Counted from the stretch's first letter, positions 1-8,105 are shown. The stretch: DNA of 17,801 nucleotides from Gammaproteobacteria bacterium (GCA_030617485.1 JAUWVK010000014.1:1-17801), one strand, 5' to 3'. A program made the numbers and translations. The notes: generated from the letters alone by a model not told the origin.

Positions 1-33
1 AAACGCCGTTGCTATCAAAAGCAGTTTTTTCAT
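1..33 (-). CDS. Partial secreted protein, N-terminus only (possibly SoxA)
   Basis: Only the first 11 codons are inside the window. They read MKKLLLIATAF, the start of a Sec signal peptide. A strong ribosome binding site (GGAGG, complement of 41-45) lies 7 bases before the ATG at 33-31, so a real gene starts here. It follows soxX-soxY-soxZ on the same strand. In many sulfur oxidisers the next gene is soxA, which encodes the secreted c-type cytochrome that pairs with SoxX, so SoxA is the best guess. The visible part cannot confirm this. Confidence 0.6.
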   Translation of the reverse strand, partial: MKKLLLIATAF

Positions 34-111
34 TGTTGCTCCTCCGTCCGTCGCTGCCGTTATTAACTTTATAGTTATTTGCCTGGTATTTCTAATATCT
101 TAAGTATTAGG

Positions 112-474
112 TTAGGCAGCAGCACATTTATAGGTATTAAGCTGTATAACCTTGCTATCAGCCAATTTTGGCATCTGCAGAAGCATTGCCGCCTTTGTTG
201 TCAGCCCAGCTAATTGTAACTGTGTCACCTTTGCAGCACCCTTAAACTTGAAGGACAGGTACGGGTTCTTGGAAATAGCAGGTCCCCATGAAGCGACCAG
301 TACAGTATTTCCTTTGTGAGTACAGGTAACATCCTGGATGAAATGCGCGGGAATCTTCTTGCCGGTTTTTTTATTTTTCCGTAAGCCGGTTTCCATTGCA
401 TGACTCATCAGGGCCTTAACTTCCGCAACGCCGCCTTTCATTTTGGCGCGGATTCTAATTTTCTTTTTGGCCAT
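112..474 (-). CDS. soxZ: SoxZ, thiosulfate-oxidation carrier subunit, with a frameshifted C-terminus
   Basis: SoxZ pairs with SoxY in the periplasm; the SoxYZ complex carries the sulfur substrate through the Sox thiosulfate-oxidation cycle. Residues 1 to about 80 are typical SoxZ, including the basic start (MAKKKIRIRAKMKGG), the METGLRKNKKTGKKIPAHFI stretch and SKNPYLSFKFKGAAK. After that the open frame turns into unrelated sequence (VTQLQLAGLTTK...) and ends at 112. Adding one base in the short T run at 230-232 (an A on the coding strand) restores KGDTVTISWADNKGGNASAD followed by AKIG and a stop at 160-158. That is the expected SoxZ end and gives 105 residues, the family's usual size. So either the sequence has a one-base error or the strain carries a real frameshift. 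The start has an AGAGGA-like ribosome site. No signal peptide is seen; the family is exported as a complex with SoxY. Confidence 0.9.
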   Translation of the reverse strand: MAKKKIRIRAKMKGGVAEVKALMSHAMETGLRKNKKTGKKIPAHFIQDVTCTHKGNTVLVASWGPAISKNPYLSFKFKGAAKVTQLQLAGLTTKAAMLLQMPKLADSKVIQLNTYKCAAA

Positions 475-532
475 TCTCTTAATCCTCTACTGTTATGTTG
501 TAGCGTAACGTTGTAACGATTCAACGGATGTT

Positions 533-994
533 TTATCCGCCACAACCGCCGATAGTCACTTTGATTTTTCGTTTAGCGCTGTAAAGTTTGCCACCAGATT
601 TAACAACTGCGATCAAATCAGAGGTTTTACCCATTTTGACGCGGCAGGATATAAATCCCACTGTGTCGCCACCCAACTCATAACTACAGGTCAGCGGTAC
701 AGGGTTTTCCTTGATGAGAACAGCAATGGAGCTTGCTTTCATTCCGGTGGAAATAGAGATTGGTACAACTGCGCCGTTCTCAGCAATATCTGGAGCCTTT
801 ATCTTGATGTCTCCACTTGCAGCGGTACTGGCAGAGCCGTACAACGCATTCAGGCCATCATCCATTTTTTTGGCTTCAAATGCAGCCTTTGGCCAGGCAG
901 CTAATACCATTTTCGGCATTAACAGACCCGCACTTGCGGCAACACCCAGCATTCCGCTGGCAACAGTGCCTTTTAGGAAGGTTCTACGTTTCAT
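533..994 (-). CDS. soxY: SoxY, covalent sulfur-substrate carrier
   Basis: SoxY carries thiosulfate-derived sulfur on the cysteine of its C-terminal GGCGG motif, and this protein ends exactly in IGGCGG. The N-terminus (MKRRTFLKGTVASG) is a twin-arginine signal with the RRTFLKG motif, followed by a hydrophobic stretch and a likely cleavage near VLAAWP, as expected for export of a folded SoxYZ complex. The mature part carries the family's DGLNALYG and KASSIAVLIKENPVPL-type segments. The frame stays open upstream to 1042, but I place the start at 994 because AGGAG (complement of 1006-1010) precedes it and the Tat signal then sits at the very N-terminus. The result is 153 residues, normal for SoxY. 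It lies between soxX and soxZ on the same strand and is probably cotranscribed with them. Confidence 0.93.
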   Translation of the reverse strand: MKRRTFLKGTVASGMLGVAASAGLLMPKMVLAAWPKAAFEAKKMDDGLNALYGSASTAASGDIKIKAPDIAENGAVVPISISTGMKASSIAVLIKENPVPLTCSYELGGDTVGFISCRVKMGKTSDLIAVVKSGGKLYSAKRKIKVTIGGCGG

Positions 995-1038
995 AACTCG
1001 GTGATCTCCTTCTAGTTCTAATATTGTGAATCTTGTGG

Positions 1039-1407
1039 TCACAAGGTGTAAATAAATTCTACGACCTTGTCGAGTTCTTTTTCGGTCAAAATTTTGTGCT
1101 TACCGAAGGGTGGCATCATGGTGTTGGGGTTTCTAGCTGTGGGATCCCAGATTTGATCGCGCATTGCCTTTTTATTAGGGAAACGTGCTTTCATGTTGAC
1201 CAGTGCAGGGCCCACATTGCCGGCAGCTACACCGCCCGCAATTTTGTGGCAGGCCAGACAATTACCTTTCTTTTTATGAAAAGAAATTTTCTTTCCCTCT
1301 TCAACTGCAGATGCTGCGCTGGCGACTCCAGGGGCGACAGAAAAACTGCCCATAATAAGTGCCAAGGTTCCGGCTAATGCCAGGGTACTTTTCGCGGATT
1401 TCCGCAT
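1039..1407 (-). CDS. soxX: SoxX, monoheme c-type cytochrome of the SoxXA complex
   Basis: SoxX is the small cytochrome subunit of SoxXA, which oxidatively joins thiosulfate to SoxY in the periplasm. The protein is 122 residues: a Sec signal peptide (about 1-31, ending GVASA), one heme site CLACH at 50-54, and a probable methionine heme ligand in NTMMPPFGKH at about 95-104, a typical SoxX segment. The C-terminal helix (EKELDKVVEFIYTL) is also family-like. The frame is open up to 1542, but that extension is lysine- and tyrosine-rich with no signal. The start at 1407 has a strong GGAGGA site (complement of 1415-1420). The gene stops 44 bases before soxY begins and is first in the visible sox operon. 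Confidence 0.92.
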   Translation of the reverse strand: MRKSAKSTLALAGTLALIMGSFSVAPGVASAASAVEEGKKISFHKKKGNCLACHKIAGGVAAGNVGPALVNMKARFPNKKAMRDQIWDPTARNPNTMMPPFGKHKILTEKELDKVVEFIYTL

Positions 1408-1638
1408 CGCTGCTTCCTCCTTCAGGATTAACTTACTGATTTTATAATAATATTTCTTTTTTTTGGCTTGAGAAGAGCTTAATTTGCTTAACCGCTCTGT
1501 CTTTAACCGAGTATGTAGAAGCTTTTCTATTTCGATAGCCAAACATACAGGCTAGTTGTTATATCAGAATGGGCAAAGGACACAAGGGTTATGGGGAAAA
1601 AAGTGCTATTAATTTATTTACGCCATCACAAAATGATT

Positions 1639-3099
1639 CTATTTGTCCTTTGAATCAGACTCCTGTTTTCGAGCGAGAACCTCTGATTTGAGCTCCTTTT
1701 GGCGGGCTTCAGCAGATAATTGGTCATAATGGTCCAATGTACCCGCAGATAATGCTCGAGCAAGATGATCTATGGCCTGGAGTAGGTTGCCCAGTGCAAC
1801 TTGATATTCGGCCAGAGCGCGATAGGCTTCGGCCTTTTTACCCAGGGTGGAGGCAGTCTTTGCGTAGGATTGATACAGGTAGTACTTATCAGGGTGTCTG
1901 CGGATTGCAATCTTCAGCGCATCAAAGGCTAATTGAGGCTGTTTTAGTTGCAGTAGTGTTTTGGCATAAAGCTCCGTTAATGATGGATTGCCAGGAAACA
2001 AATCCAGTGCTTTTACAATGATCTTGCGTGCTTTTTCTGGTTGGTTGTCTGCCAGCTCAATGTTGGCGGCGCTAAAATGGTACAGGACTCGACGTGCATC
2101 GGCCCGCAGAAGAGGCTGGATGTGTTCACGTGCCAGTTTATAGTTGTTCGATTTTGCAGTAGTGAGAGCTTGATAATATTCCCGAGGCTTTTTGCCAATA
2201 CTGGACTTCACCTGGCCGAAAGGATTGCTGGCTATTTTTTTCGCCAGGGTTGCAGTTCTAGCCTGGATAAGCTGGAAGGTCGTATTTTCTGTCAGAGCGT
2301 ATTTTGCGTATTGCTCCGCCCTGTTTCGAGTGTCTGCAATTCGGGCCAGTGTTAATGGGTGGGTCAGTAAAAACTCGGGAAATGTACTGCCCATCGTTCT
2401 CTGTTGCTGTTGAAGTACCCCAAAGAAGGAAACCATCATACGTGGGTCAATATTGGCAGAAGCTAGTAGCTCGAGCCCGACTCTGTCCGCCTCCTGCTCA
2501 TGGGCTCGTGAGAAAGTGAGCTGCTGCTGGATGCTTCCAGCAACGGTACTGGCCAGCACAGCTTCTCCAACCTGTGGGTTATTAGCCCCCAGCACAATGG
2601 CTGCAATGATGGCACCCATGGTCGCCAGATTCGTTTTGCTGCCAGCCTTGAATGTTCGCACGAGATGACGTTGAGTCACGTGGGCAATTTCGTGAGCCAG
2701 CACCGATGCCAGCTCTCCTTCAGTTCTGGCGGCAAGTATTAGCCCTGTATGGATGCCAATGTATCCCCCTGGGCCAGCAAAGGCATTAATTGAGGGGTCG
2801 TCGACAATGAATACTGTAATGTCCTGGTTGCTATCAACGGTTTTAGATTGCAGTTTGTCAGCCAGGTTTTGGAGGTAAGTTGTTGATAATGGGTCATTAA
2901 GAAGATTGAGGCTTTGTCGGACGCTGCGCATAAATTCTATGCCAAGCAGTTTTTCCTGTCGAGGTGTTAATACAGTAGAGCCAGCATCACCTATATCGGG
3001 GAGCTGGGCTGCCAAATTAGAGGCGCTTGAGGGTGTTGCTAACGCAAACCAGCAAAATAATATGATCCAGATTGGAATGTTATAGTTACGCGTAAGCAT
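1639..3099 (-). CDS. bepA: BepA (YfgC)-like M48 metalloprotease with TPR domain
   Basis: BepA is a periplasmic zinc metalloprotease and chaperone that helps assemble or degrade outer-membrane proteins such as LptD. This protein is 486 residues, almost the same as E. coli BepA. It has a signal peptide (about 1-26), then an M48 domain with the zinc motif HEIAH at 136-140, the third-ligand segment EQEADRVG around 201-208, and the LLTHPL segment with H247, which matches the regulatory histidine loop of BepA. From about residue 300 to the end it is helical, with TPR-like repeats (for example PEKARKIIVKALDLFPGNP). The start has only a weak ribosome site. The gene stands alone between the sox genes and the divergent tusA; no regulatory link to either is visible. 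Confidence 0.92.
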   Translation of the reverse strand: MLTRNYNIPIWIILFCWFALATPSSASNLAAQLPDIGDAGSTVLTPRQEKLLGIEFMRSVRQSLNLLNDPLSTTYLQNLADKLQSKTVDSNQDITVFIVDDPSINAFAGPGGYIGIHTGLILAARTEGELASVLAHEIAHVTQRHLVRTFKAGSKTNLATMGAIIAAIVLGANNPQVGEAVLASTVAGSIQQQLTFSRAHEQEADRVGLELLASANIDPRMMVSFFGVLQQQQRTMGSTFPEFLLTHPLTLARIADTRNRAEQYAKYALTENTTFQLIQARTATLAKKIASNPFGQVKSSIGKKPREYYQALTTAKSNNYKLAREHIQPLLRADARRVLYHFSAANIELADNQPEKARKIIVKALDLFPGNPSLTELYAKTLLQLKQPQLAFDALKIAIRRHPDKYYLYQSYAKTASTLGKKAEAYRALAEYQVALGNLLQAIDHLARALSAGTLDHYDQLSAEARQKELKSEVLARKQESDSKDK

Positions 3100-3373
3100 C
3101 AGAATTTATTAGTAAATTTGTTATTTTTGGGTTTGATGGATGGAGTTTATTGGGTAGGTAAAAGCGAGTTTAGTGTAACTTTTTGCCTGTTCATCAAACA
3201 ACATTTAAACATGCATCGCTCATGAATGCAGAATCGTTGCCTGTGTGGTGGCCAGGTAGTAAGACCCGCAATAGCTTGTGTAAGTTTCAGCTTTTGTGAA
3301 ATACACGACCCATTATTGTGTGTTACATCAGTAATAGAATATGTCTTGATATATGGAAAACTGAAAGTTCGGG

Positions 3374-3402
3374 TTGCATTTTCATATAGTTTGGAATATA
3401 AG
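3374..3402 (+). promoter_or_regulatory. Candidate sigma-70 promoter for tusA-dsrE2
   Basis: TTGCAT at 3374-3379 and TATAAG at 3397-3402 are separated by 17 bases. The -10 matches the consensus at five of six bases; the -35 is weaker. This would start transcription roughly 40 bases before the tusA start codon. It is a motif match only. Confidence 0.35.
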
Positions 3403-3451
3403 TGGTCAATTGAATTCTAATGTATGGACCAACAATGATGAGGAGTTTCCC

Positions 3452-3682
3452 ATGGCAGATTTTGACCAAGAATTAGATGCATCAGGCTTGAATTGCCCAC
3501 TACCAATCCTGCGTGCAAAAAAGACACTCAATGGTATGAGTTCAGGTGAGGTGTTACATATTATTGCGACGGATCCGGGAGCTGTGAAGGATTTTGAAGC
3601 ATTTGCCAAGCAGACTGGTAACGAGCTTCAGGAATCGCGTGAAGATGGTGGTAAATTCTACTTCTTAATGAAAAAGGGCTGA
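3452..3682 (+). CDS. tusA: TusA-family sulfur-carrier protein
   Basis: TusA-type proteins accept sulfur as a persulfide on a conserved cysteine and pass it on. In sulfur oxidisers, TusA linked with DsrE2 feeds cytoplasmic sulfur-oxidation systems such as rDsr or sHdr. The sequence shows the fold's signature: LDASGLNCPLPILRAKKTL near the N-terminus, where the cysteine of CPLP is the active one, followed by GEVLHIIATDPGAVKDFEAF and a C-terminal KFYFLMKKG strand. From the start at 3452 the protein is 76 residues, the standard size. An in-frame ATG at 3374 would add 26 unrelated residues; AGGAG at 3441-3445 supports 3452. dsrE2 follows after 35 bases on the same strand, so the two are likely cotranscribed. 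Confidence 0.92.
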   Translation: MADFDQELDASGLNCPLPILRAKKTLNGMSSGEVLHIIATDPGAVKDFEAFAKQTGNELQESREDGGKFYFLMKKG

Positions 3683-3717
3683 TCAGGAACTGATTGTTGT
3701 ACCCTAGGAGGTGTTAG

Positions 3718-4185
3718 ATGGCTGAGAAAAAACTAGCAATTATCGCGACTAAAGGTTCACTGGATTGGGCATACCCGCCTTTTATCCTATCCTCCACGGC
3801 CGCAGCATTAGGATATGAAGTGCAGATTTTCTGTACCTTTTATGGCTTGCAGTTGTTACGCAAGAAAATGGATTTAAAAGTGACTTCACTGGGTAATCCT
3901 GGCATGCCTATGCCTATGCCCATGCCCATTTTATTACAGGCTTTGCCGGGCATGCAGTCTATGATGACTGTCATGATGAAGCAGAAAATGAAATCCAAAG
4001 GCGTTGCCAGTCTTGAAGAACTGCGTGAGCTTTGCCTTGAAGCTGAAGTGAAAATGATTGCCTGTCAGATGACGGTTGATTTGTTTGATTTCAATACCAG
4101 TGATTTTATTGATGATATTGAATACGGTGGTGCCGCAACTTTCTTTGAATTTGCTGGTGAGTCAGATATCTGTTTATTTGTGTAA
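3718..4185 (+). CDS. dsrE2: DsrE2-family (DsrE/DsrF/DrsH-like) sulfurtransferase
   Basis: DsrE2 proteins bind sulfur at conserved cysteines and work with TusA and a rhodanese in cytoplasmic sulfur transfer. The protein has the family layout: KKLAIIATKGSLDWAYPPFI at the start, a cysteine in VQIFCTFYGL (about 36-45), a Met/Pro-rich middle (PGMPMPMPMPILLQALPGM, about 61-79), and a second cysteine in MIACQMTVDLFDF (about 112-124). At 155 residues it is a normal length. The hydrophobic Met-rich middle segment is typical of DsrE2 and may touch the membrane. GGAGG at 3707-3711 sets the start. It ends before a clear terminator, so tusA-dsrE2 looks like a two-gene unit. No rhodanese gene, often the third partner, is present here. 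Confidence 0.87.
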   Translation: MAEKKLAIIATKGSLDWAYPPFILSSTAAALGYEVQIFCTFYGLQLLRKKMDLKVTSLGNPGMPMPMPMPILLQALPGMQSMMTVMMKQKMKSKGVASLEELRELCLEAEVKMIACQMTVDLFDFNTSDFIDDIEYGGAATFFEFAGESDICLFV

Positions 4186-4241
4186 TGATGGATGTGACAG
4201 AATGATGTCGAACAGGTATCGACTAATGAGTTAGCTAAAGG

Positions 4242-4270
4242 GGGACATGTTATGACGTGTCCCTTTTTTT
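4242..4270 (+). terminator. Intrinsic terminator after dsrE2
   Basis: GGGACATGT (4242-4250) pairs with ACGTGTCCC (4255-4263), including one G-U pair, to form a 9-bp stem with a 4-base loop. Seven Ts follow immediately (4264-4270). It is 57 bases after the dsrE2 stop and separates that unit from the gene at 4319. Confidence 0.85.
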
Positions 4271-4318
4271 ATTGCCTGAAATAAATAGTGTGAACGAACA
4301 GAATGGGAGATTAATGAG

Positions 4319-5233
4319 ATGTTGACGCGAAACTTATGCAAAACGTTTTATGTGGCAGCTATGCTAATGCTTTCGGCCGGGCTAACGCAGGCCGCTGATT
4401 TACTTAAACCCTTTACTCTAGCTTCAACGGGTTCAGGTGATGTGGCTACAATAGCTGCGGATGTTAAGGCAAAACTGGGTAATGCAGGTTTTGAAATAGT
4501 GGGGGAGTACACCCCCTATGCTGATGCAACGATAATCATTATTACGTCAGACTCTTTGAAGGGCGCAGCAGCAAAATCCAAATTTGGTGGTTATGCAGCT
4601 GGCCAGCGTGTCTCTATTACTAAAGTAGGTGACGAAGTTCAGGTGGCGTACACCAATCCTGTGTACATGGCGAATGCTTATCGTATGGCAGCTGATTTAA
4701 GTGATGTTGCTGCCAGTCTGCAATCTGCATTAGGTTCAATGAAGGTTTATGGGCCAGAAGATGGTATGACAGCTGAAGATGTTCGCAAATACCATTACAT
4801 GTTTGGTATGGAATATTTTGATGAGCCAAGTGTTTTGGCTGAATACAAAACGTATGACGATGCTATTTTAGCAGTTGAAAAATCTTTGGAGGCCAATAAA
4901 GGCGGCGTTTCAAAAGTTTATCGTATTGATGTGCCAGGTAAAGATGAAGCAGTGTTTGGCGTCAGTCTGACCAAAAATTGCAGTGCTGATAAATTTGTTA
5001 TGGGGCATATTGATTTCAAACCCGTACGTTCAACAGCTCATTTGCCTTATGAAATGCTGGTATCAGGGCGAAAAGTTTATGCGTTATATGCGCGCTTCCG
5101 TATTGCTATTAACTTTCCCGACCTGAAAATGATGGGTGATAATAGTTTCTTTAAAATCATGTGTGCGCCAGATGAAATTGAAGAAGCGTTAACGTTGGCC
5201 GCGGGCAGTAAAATATCCGATGATGATTTTTAA
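4319..5233 (+). CDS. Secreted protein of unknown function (304 aa)
   Basis: I do not recognise a family with confidence. A Sec signal peptide covers about residues 1-25 (hydrophobic AAMLMLSAGLTQA, then AD). The mature part seems to have two domains. The first, to about residue 145, has a VATIAADVKAKLGNAGFEIVG helix and an IIIIT strand, loosely like DUF302-type folds. The second contains YHYMFGMEYFDEPSVLAEYKTYDDA, and a C-terminal ALYARFRIAINFPDLKMMG segment with FFKIMCAPDEIEEAL. Two cysteines (in TKNCSADKF and KIMCAPDE) could bind something or form a disulfide. No transmembrane segment follows the signal. A GGGAG site at 4305-4309 supports the start. It lies after the tusA-dsrE2 terminator, so it probably has its own promoter, and converges with the ankyrin gene. 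A periplasmic role linked to sulfur or redox metabolism is only a guess from the neighbours. Confidence 0.85.
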   Translation: MLTRNLCKTFYVAAMLMLSAGLTQAADLLKPFTLASTGSGDVATIAADVKAKLGNAGFEIVGEYTPYADATIIIITSDSLKGAAAKSKFGGYAAGQRVSITKVGDEVQVAYTNPVYMANAYRMAADLSDVAASLQSALGSMKVYGPEDGMTAEDVRKYHYMFGMEYFDEPSVLAEYKTYDDAILAVEKSLEANKGGVSKVYRIDVPGKDEAVFGVSLTKNCSADKFVMGHIDFKPVRSTAHLPYEMLVSGRKVYALYARFRIAINFPDLKMMGDNSFFKIMCAPDEIEEALTLAAGSKISDDDF

Positions 5234-5288
5234 ATGATGAGATGGGTGATTAACACTGCTCAGTAGTTGTTGCACTGAAATTATAAAG

Positions 5289-6425
5289 TCAATTGGAAAG
5301 CAGGCGATCCAGAAGTCCGCTGGATTCTGCATAAGACTTAATCAGGGTAATGATCTTCTTGTGGTCTTCGCTTGTGGCTATATCAAGAGCGGTTTCTCCA
5401 AGTAAGTTTGCGTGCGTGATATCTGCATTGTTGCGTAACAATAGTTCGGTGGTTTTGGGGAAACCGTTTTTTATTGCCAACAGTAGAGGGGTGTTGCCGG
5501 TTTTATTTGCTATATCGACAGGAGCATCAGTTTTTAGCAGGTTTTGTAAAATACTGTAGTTGCCGCGCATTGCGGCGAAGTGACTTGCGCTATTTCCGTT
5601 GTGACTCACGTGTTTGGTTTCTGCGCCTTGTGTGATTAGCCATGTGGCCATTTTCTGAAAATCTCCCCTTATGGCTCGCATTAGAGGAGTTTGGCCGTGG
5701 GAGTCGGCAGCGTTTATGTCGGCACCATTTTTGACTAGTAGTTTTACGGTTGAAAAATTGCCACTGTTTGCCGCATGCCAAAGAATAGAATGGTTTTGTT
5801 TGTCGACTGAATTAATGGCAGCGCCATATTTTAGTAGGAGTTGAGCTATCTGATGGTATCCCAACTCAGCCGCAATATTTAATGTGGTAGCCCCAGAGCT
5901 TGTTTTTACATCGGGGTTGGCGCTATGTTCCAATAATAAACGCACAACAGCACGACGTTGCATATAAGTTGCCCAGGTCAGAGGCGTAAACCCTTTTTCA
6001 TCCCGGTTATTTATTTGTCCACCACTAGACAGAAGCATGCGTAATGTTTCAACCTGTCCTTGCCTCGCAGCCCAGGCAAGCGCAGAAAGGCCGCCAGAAT
6101 CTTGCTGGTTAATGGTGGCACCCTTCTTTAACAGGGTGCGAACAATCTGTGTGTTGCCGCTCCACGCGGCATAGATTAAAGCCGTGCGACCATCTTCATC
6201 GGTGGCATTTATATGGTGTGGCTTTTTAAGCAAATCATTAACCATGGCTGGCTGCCCTCGCCAGGCGGCGTACATTAGTTCACTCCAACCATCGTAAAGG
6301 CGAATCTTTGTTTGGTCTGCAGCAAGGCTAGAGGGTATGTTACACACGGCTAAAAGCATGCCGCATAACAATGCGACAGCCAGATGTGTTGGTGATTTAC
6401 GGTAAGTTTGGTTTAATTTGCACAT
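5289..6425 (-). CDS. Secreted ankyrin-repeat protein
   Basis: After a signal peptide (about residues 14-36, cleavage likely near SSLAAD), the mature protein is nearly all ankyrin repeats. I count ten units of 33 residues from about residue 45, with typical cores such as DGRTALIYAAWSGN and DSHGQTPLMRAIRGD. The last unit degenerates into the C-terminal KSYAESSGLLDRLLSN. Ankyrin arrays bind other proteins; no catalytic domain is present, so it is likely a periplasmic interaction module. A cysteine in the signal region (LLAVCN) does not make a good lipobox. The ribosome site before the ATG is poor, so the exact start is less certain. The gene is divergent from the Sel1-repeat gene at 6600, with 174 bases between them. 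Confidence 0.87.
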   Translation of the reverse strand: MCKLNQTYRKSPTHLAVALLCGMLLAVCNIPSSLAADQTKIRLYDGWSELMYAAWRGQPAMVNDLLKKPHHINATDEDGRTALIYAAWSGNTQIVRTLLKKGATINQQDSGGLSALAWAARQGQVETLRMLLSSGGQINNRDEKGFTPLTWATYMQRRAVVRLLLEHSANPDVKTSSGATTLNIAAELGYHQIAQLLLKYGAAINSVDKQNHSILWHAANSGNFSTVKLLVKNGADINAADSHGQTPLMRAIRGDFQKMATWLITQGAETKHVSHNGNSASHFAAMRGNYSILQNLLKTDAPVDIANKTGNTPLLLAIKNGFPKTTELLLRNNADITHANLLGETALDIATSEDHKKIITLIKSYAESSGLLDRLLSN

Positions 6426-6599
6426 AACAGCTTGTTTTAAATAGCGTTCTAAAAATGGTGTTTATGGTGGTTGAGGGTAATAACTGACCCATTTATACTA
6501 TTAATCTAACCATAAATCATGTCCAAGCAGAAACCTTTTGTTTCAGTTTGTATGAGGGTGTTGGATTTTGACCTTAATTTGTCCTGGTAGTATTTCTTT

Positions 6600-8105
6600 A
6601 TGATTTTAAGCAATTTTATTTACTCACTTAAACAGCGCTATGGTTTTGGTAGGAATAGTCTGTATCGAGCGTATGTGGTCGCACTGTTGCTTGTTATGTT
6701 TTCTGTGGCTACTAATGCTGCGCAAGAACACAAAATCGAGACTCGCCCCGCGGCTTCCCTCTGGTATCAGGAATTGGCGGCGCAGGGGGATGTTGATGCC
6801 AAGTACAATCTGGGCATGATGAATGAGACGGGTTGGAGCGTTCCTGTTGATACTAAAAAAGCCATTCGGTGGTATCGGGAGGCAGCAAAGCAGGGGCATT
6901 CCGAGGCACAGCTAAGATTAGGCATGCTTTACTATCTGGGTTTGGGGGCCAAAAAAAGCAAATTAAAGGGTGGAAGCTGGATTCGTAAAGCGGCAAAGCA
7001 GGGCAATAGTTTTGCGAAGTTACTGAATGAAAAATTATTTAAAGAAGATGCCCCCGACACTCTTGATCAACGTAATGTGTTGGGAAAGGTTCGTAAACTT
7101 TATTTACAGGATGAAGTAAAGGCGACCAAGAGCCTGAATAGGTTCGTTGAATTGGCTCATTCCGAGTCGACTATTCAGCAGAAGGAAAAAGATACAACAA
7201 CAATACGAGAGCGACGGGAAACGCGCGTAATCTTTGAGGTTGCAAAAAATGATGGGGTCAGTAAAACAGGTAAACCTGCTAAATCAAAAATAATCTCTCA
7301 GACAAAGAAAAAAGATTTTGAACGTATTGAAAGTGTTGTGCCTGAATTTGTTGGTAAAGGGTCATTAAAAGAAAATCGCACATTGTCGCGAAGTAATATT
7401 GCAACCGTACGCCTTCAGGCAAAAAAAGGCCTTGCTAGTGCGCAATATAATTTGGGTCGAATGTATGAGCTGGGGATTAAGGTTCCCGTAGATAAATTAA
7501 AGGCGCTGGTCTGGTATAAAAAATCGGCGGCTCAGGACTTTGCCGATGCCCAGTATCGTTTGGCAATTTCGATGTTATATGGCAATAGTACGGGACGAGA
7601 TGAAAAGTTAGGAAGGAAATGGTTGTCTGCAGCAGCTAAAAATGGTCACCAAATTGCCAAAAGCCTTCTCGCCAACCTGACAAATCAGGAGGGGGGGTTC
7701 AGCGCAGGAAATTCGATAGCGGTCAGTTGGTATTTGGAACGAGCTATTGCAGGAAGTGCTGAGGCTGCTCTAAGTTTAGGCAAAATATTTGAACATGGCT
7801 GGGGAGCTGGCCCCGATTTACGCGAGGCGGTTAAGTGGTATAAGCATGCGCGGATGCTTGGCTCGAAAGATGTAGATGAGTTTTTGCGTGACTCAAAAAC
7901 ACGCCTGGCTCAAGTTGCAGAGAATGAAGGCGAGTCAGGTAGGGGTAAAGCAGAAAGTTTTCGGCCGCCAAACTGGATTGCCTATTTAATAGCGGCCGCA
8001 CTAGCCATTGGTATTATTTTTTGGCCTTTGTTCAAGCGTAGGCGGGAAACGGGCGTAGAAATTGTGGGCAACGAACTTAAGAAAAAGGATCCTCCCTTTA
8101 ATTAA
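6600..8105 (+). CDS. Membrane-anchored Sel1-repeat protein
   Basis: The protein is 501 residues. A hydrophobic N-terminal segment (about 25-41, ending NAAQ) looks like a signal peptide or anchor. Sel1-like repeats follow: a first block at about 55-145 (AAQGDVDAKYNLGMMNETGW..., AAKQGHSEAQLRLGMLYYLGLG), a charged linker of low repeat content (about 150-270), and a second block at about 272-430 (KKGLASAQYNLGRMYELG, AAKNGHQIAKSLLANL, GSAEAALSLGKIFEHGWG). A transmembrane helix at about 460-476 (WIAYLIAAALAIGIIFWPL) precedes a basic, cytoplasmic-looking tail (KRRRE). So the repeats probably sit in the periplasm, tethered by the C-terminal helix. Sel1 repeats act as scaffolds; no enzyme motif is visible. 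The ribosome site is weak. It may share control with the divergent ankyrin gene. Confidence 0.87.
   Translation: MILSNFIYSLKQRYGFGRNSLYRAYVVALLLVMFSVATNAAQEHKIETRPAASLWYQELAAQGDVDAKYNLGMMNETGWSVPVDTKKAIRWYREAAKQGHSEAQLRLGMLYYLGLGAKKSKLKGGSWIRKAAKQGNSFAKLLNEKLFKEDAPDTLDQRNVLGKVRKLYLQDEVKATKSLNRFVELAHSESTIQQKEKDTTTIRERRETRVIFEVAKNDGVSKTGKPAKSKIISQTKKKDFERIESVVPEFVGKGSLKENRTLSRSNIATVRLQAKKGLASAQYNLGRMYELGIKVPVDKLKALVWYKKSAAQDFADAQYRLAISMLYGNSTGRDEKLGRKWLSAAAKNGHQIAKSLLANLTNQEGGFSAGNSIAVSWYLERAIAGSAEAALSLGKIFEHGWGAGPDLREAVKWYKHARMLGSKDVDEFLRDSKTRLAQVAENEGESGRGKAESFRPPNWIAYLIAAALAIGIIFWPLFKRRRETGVEIVGNELKKKDPPFN

Noticed and set aside
995..1042. Longer SoxY start at 1042
   Set aside because: It would bury the twin-arginine signal 17 residues inside and overlap the soxX end; the AGGAG site supports 994.
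1033..1377. Plus-strand open frames opposite soxX, soxY and bepA (for example 711-1004, 1033-1377, 2041-2355)
   Set aside because: They are shadows of well-supported genes on the other strand, whose motifs and ribosome sites are clear.
1408..1542. Longer SoxX start at 1542
   Set aside because: The 45 extra residues are Lys/Tyr-rich with no export signal, and a strong GGAGGA site lies just before the ATG at 1407.
3226..3420. 64-codon plus-strand open frame before tusA
   Set aside because: It has no ribosome site and no recognisable features, and it overlaps the likely tusA promoter.
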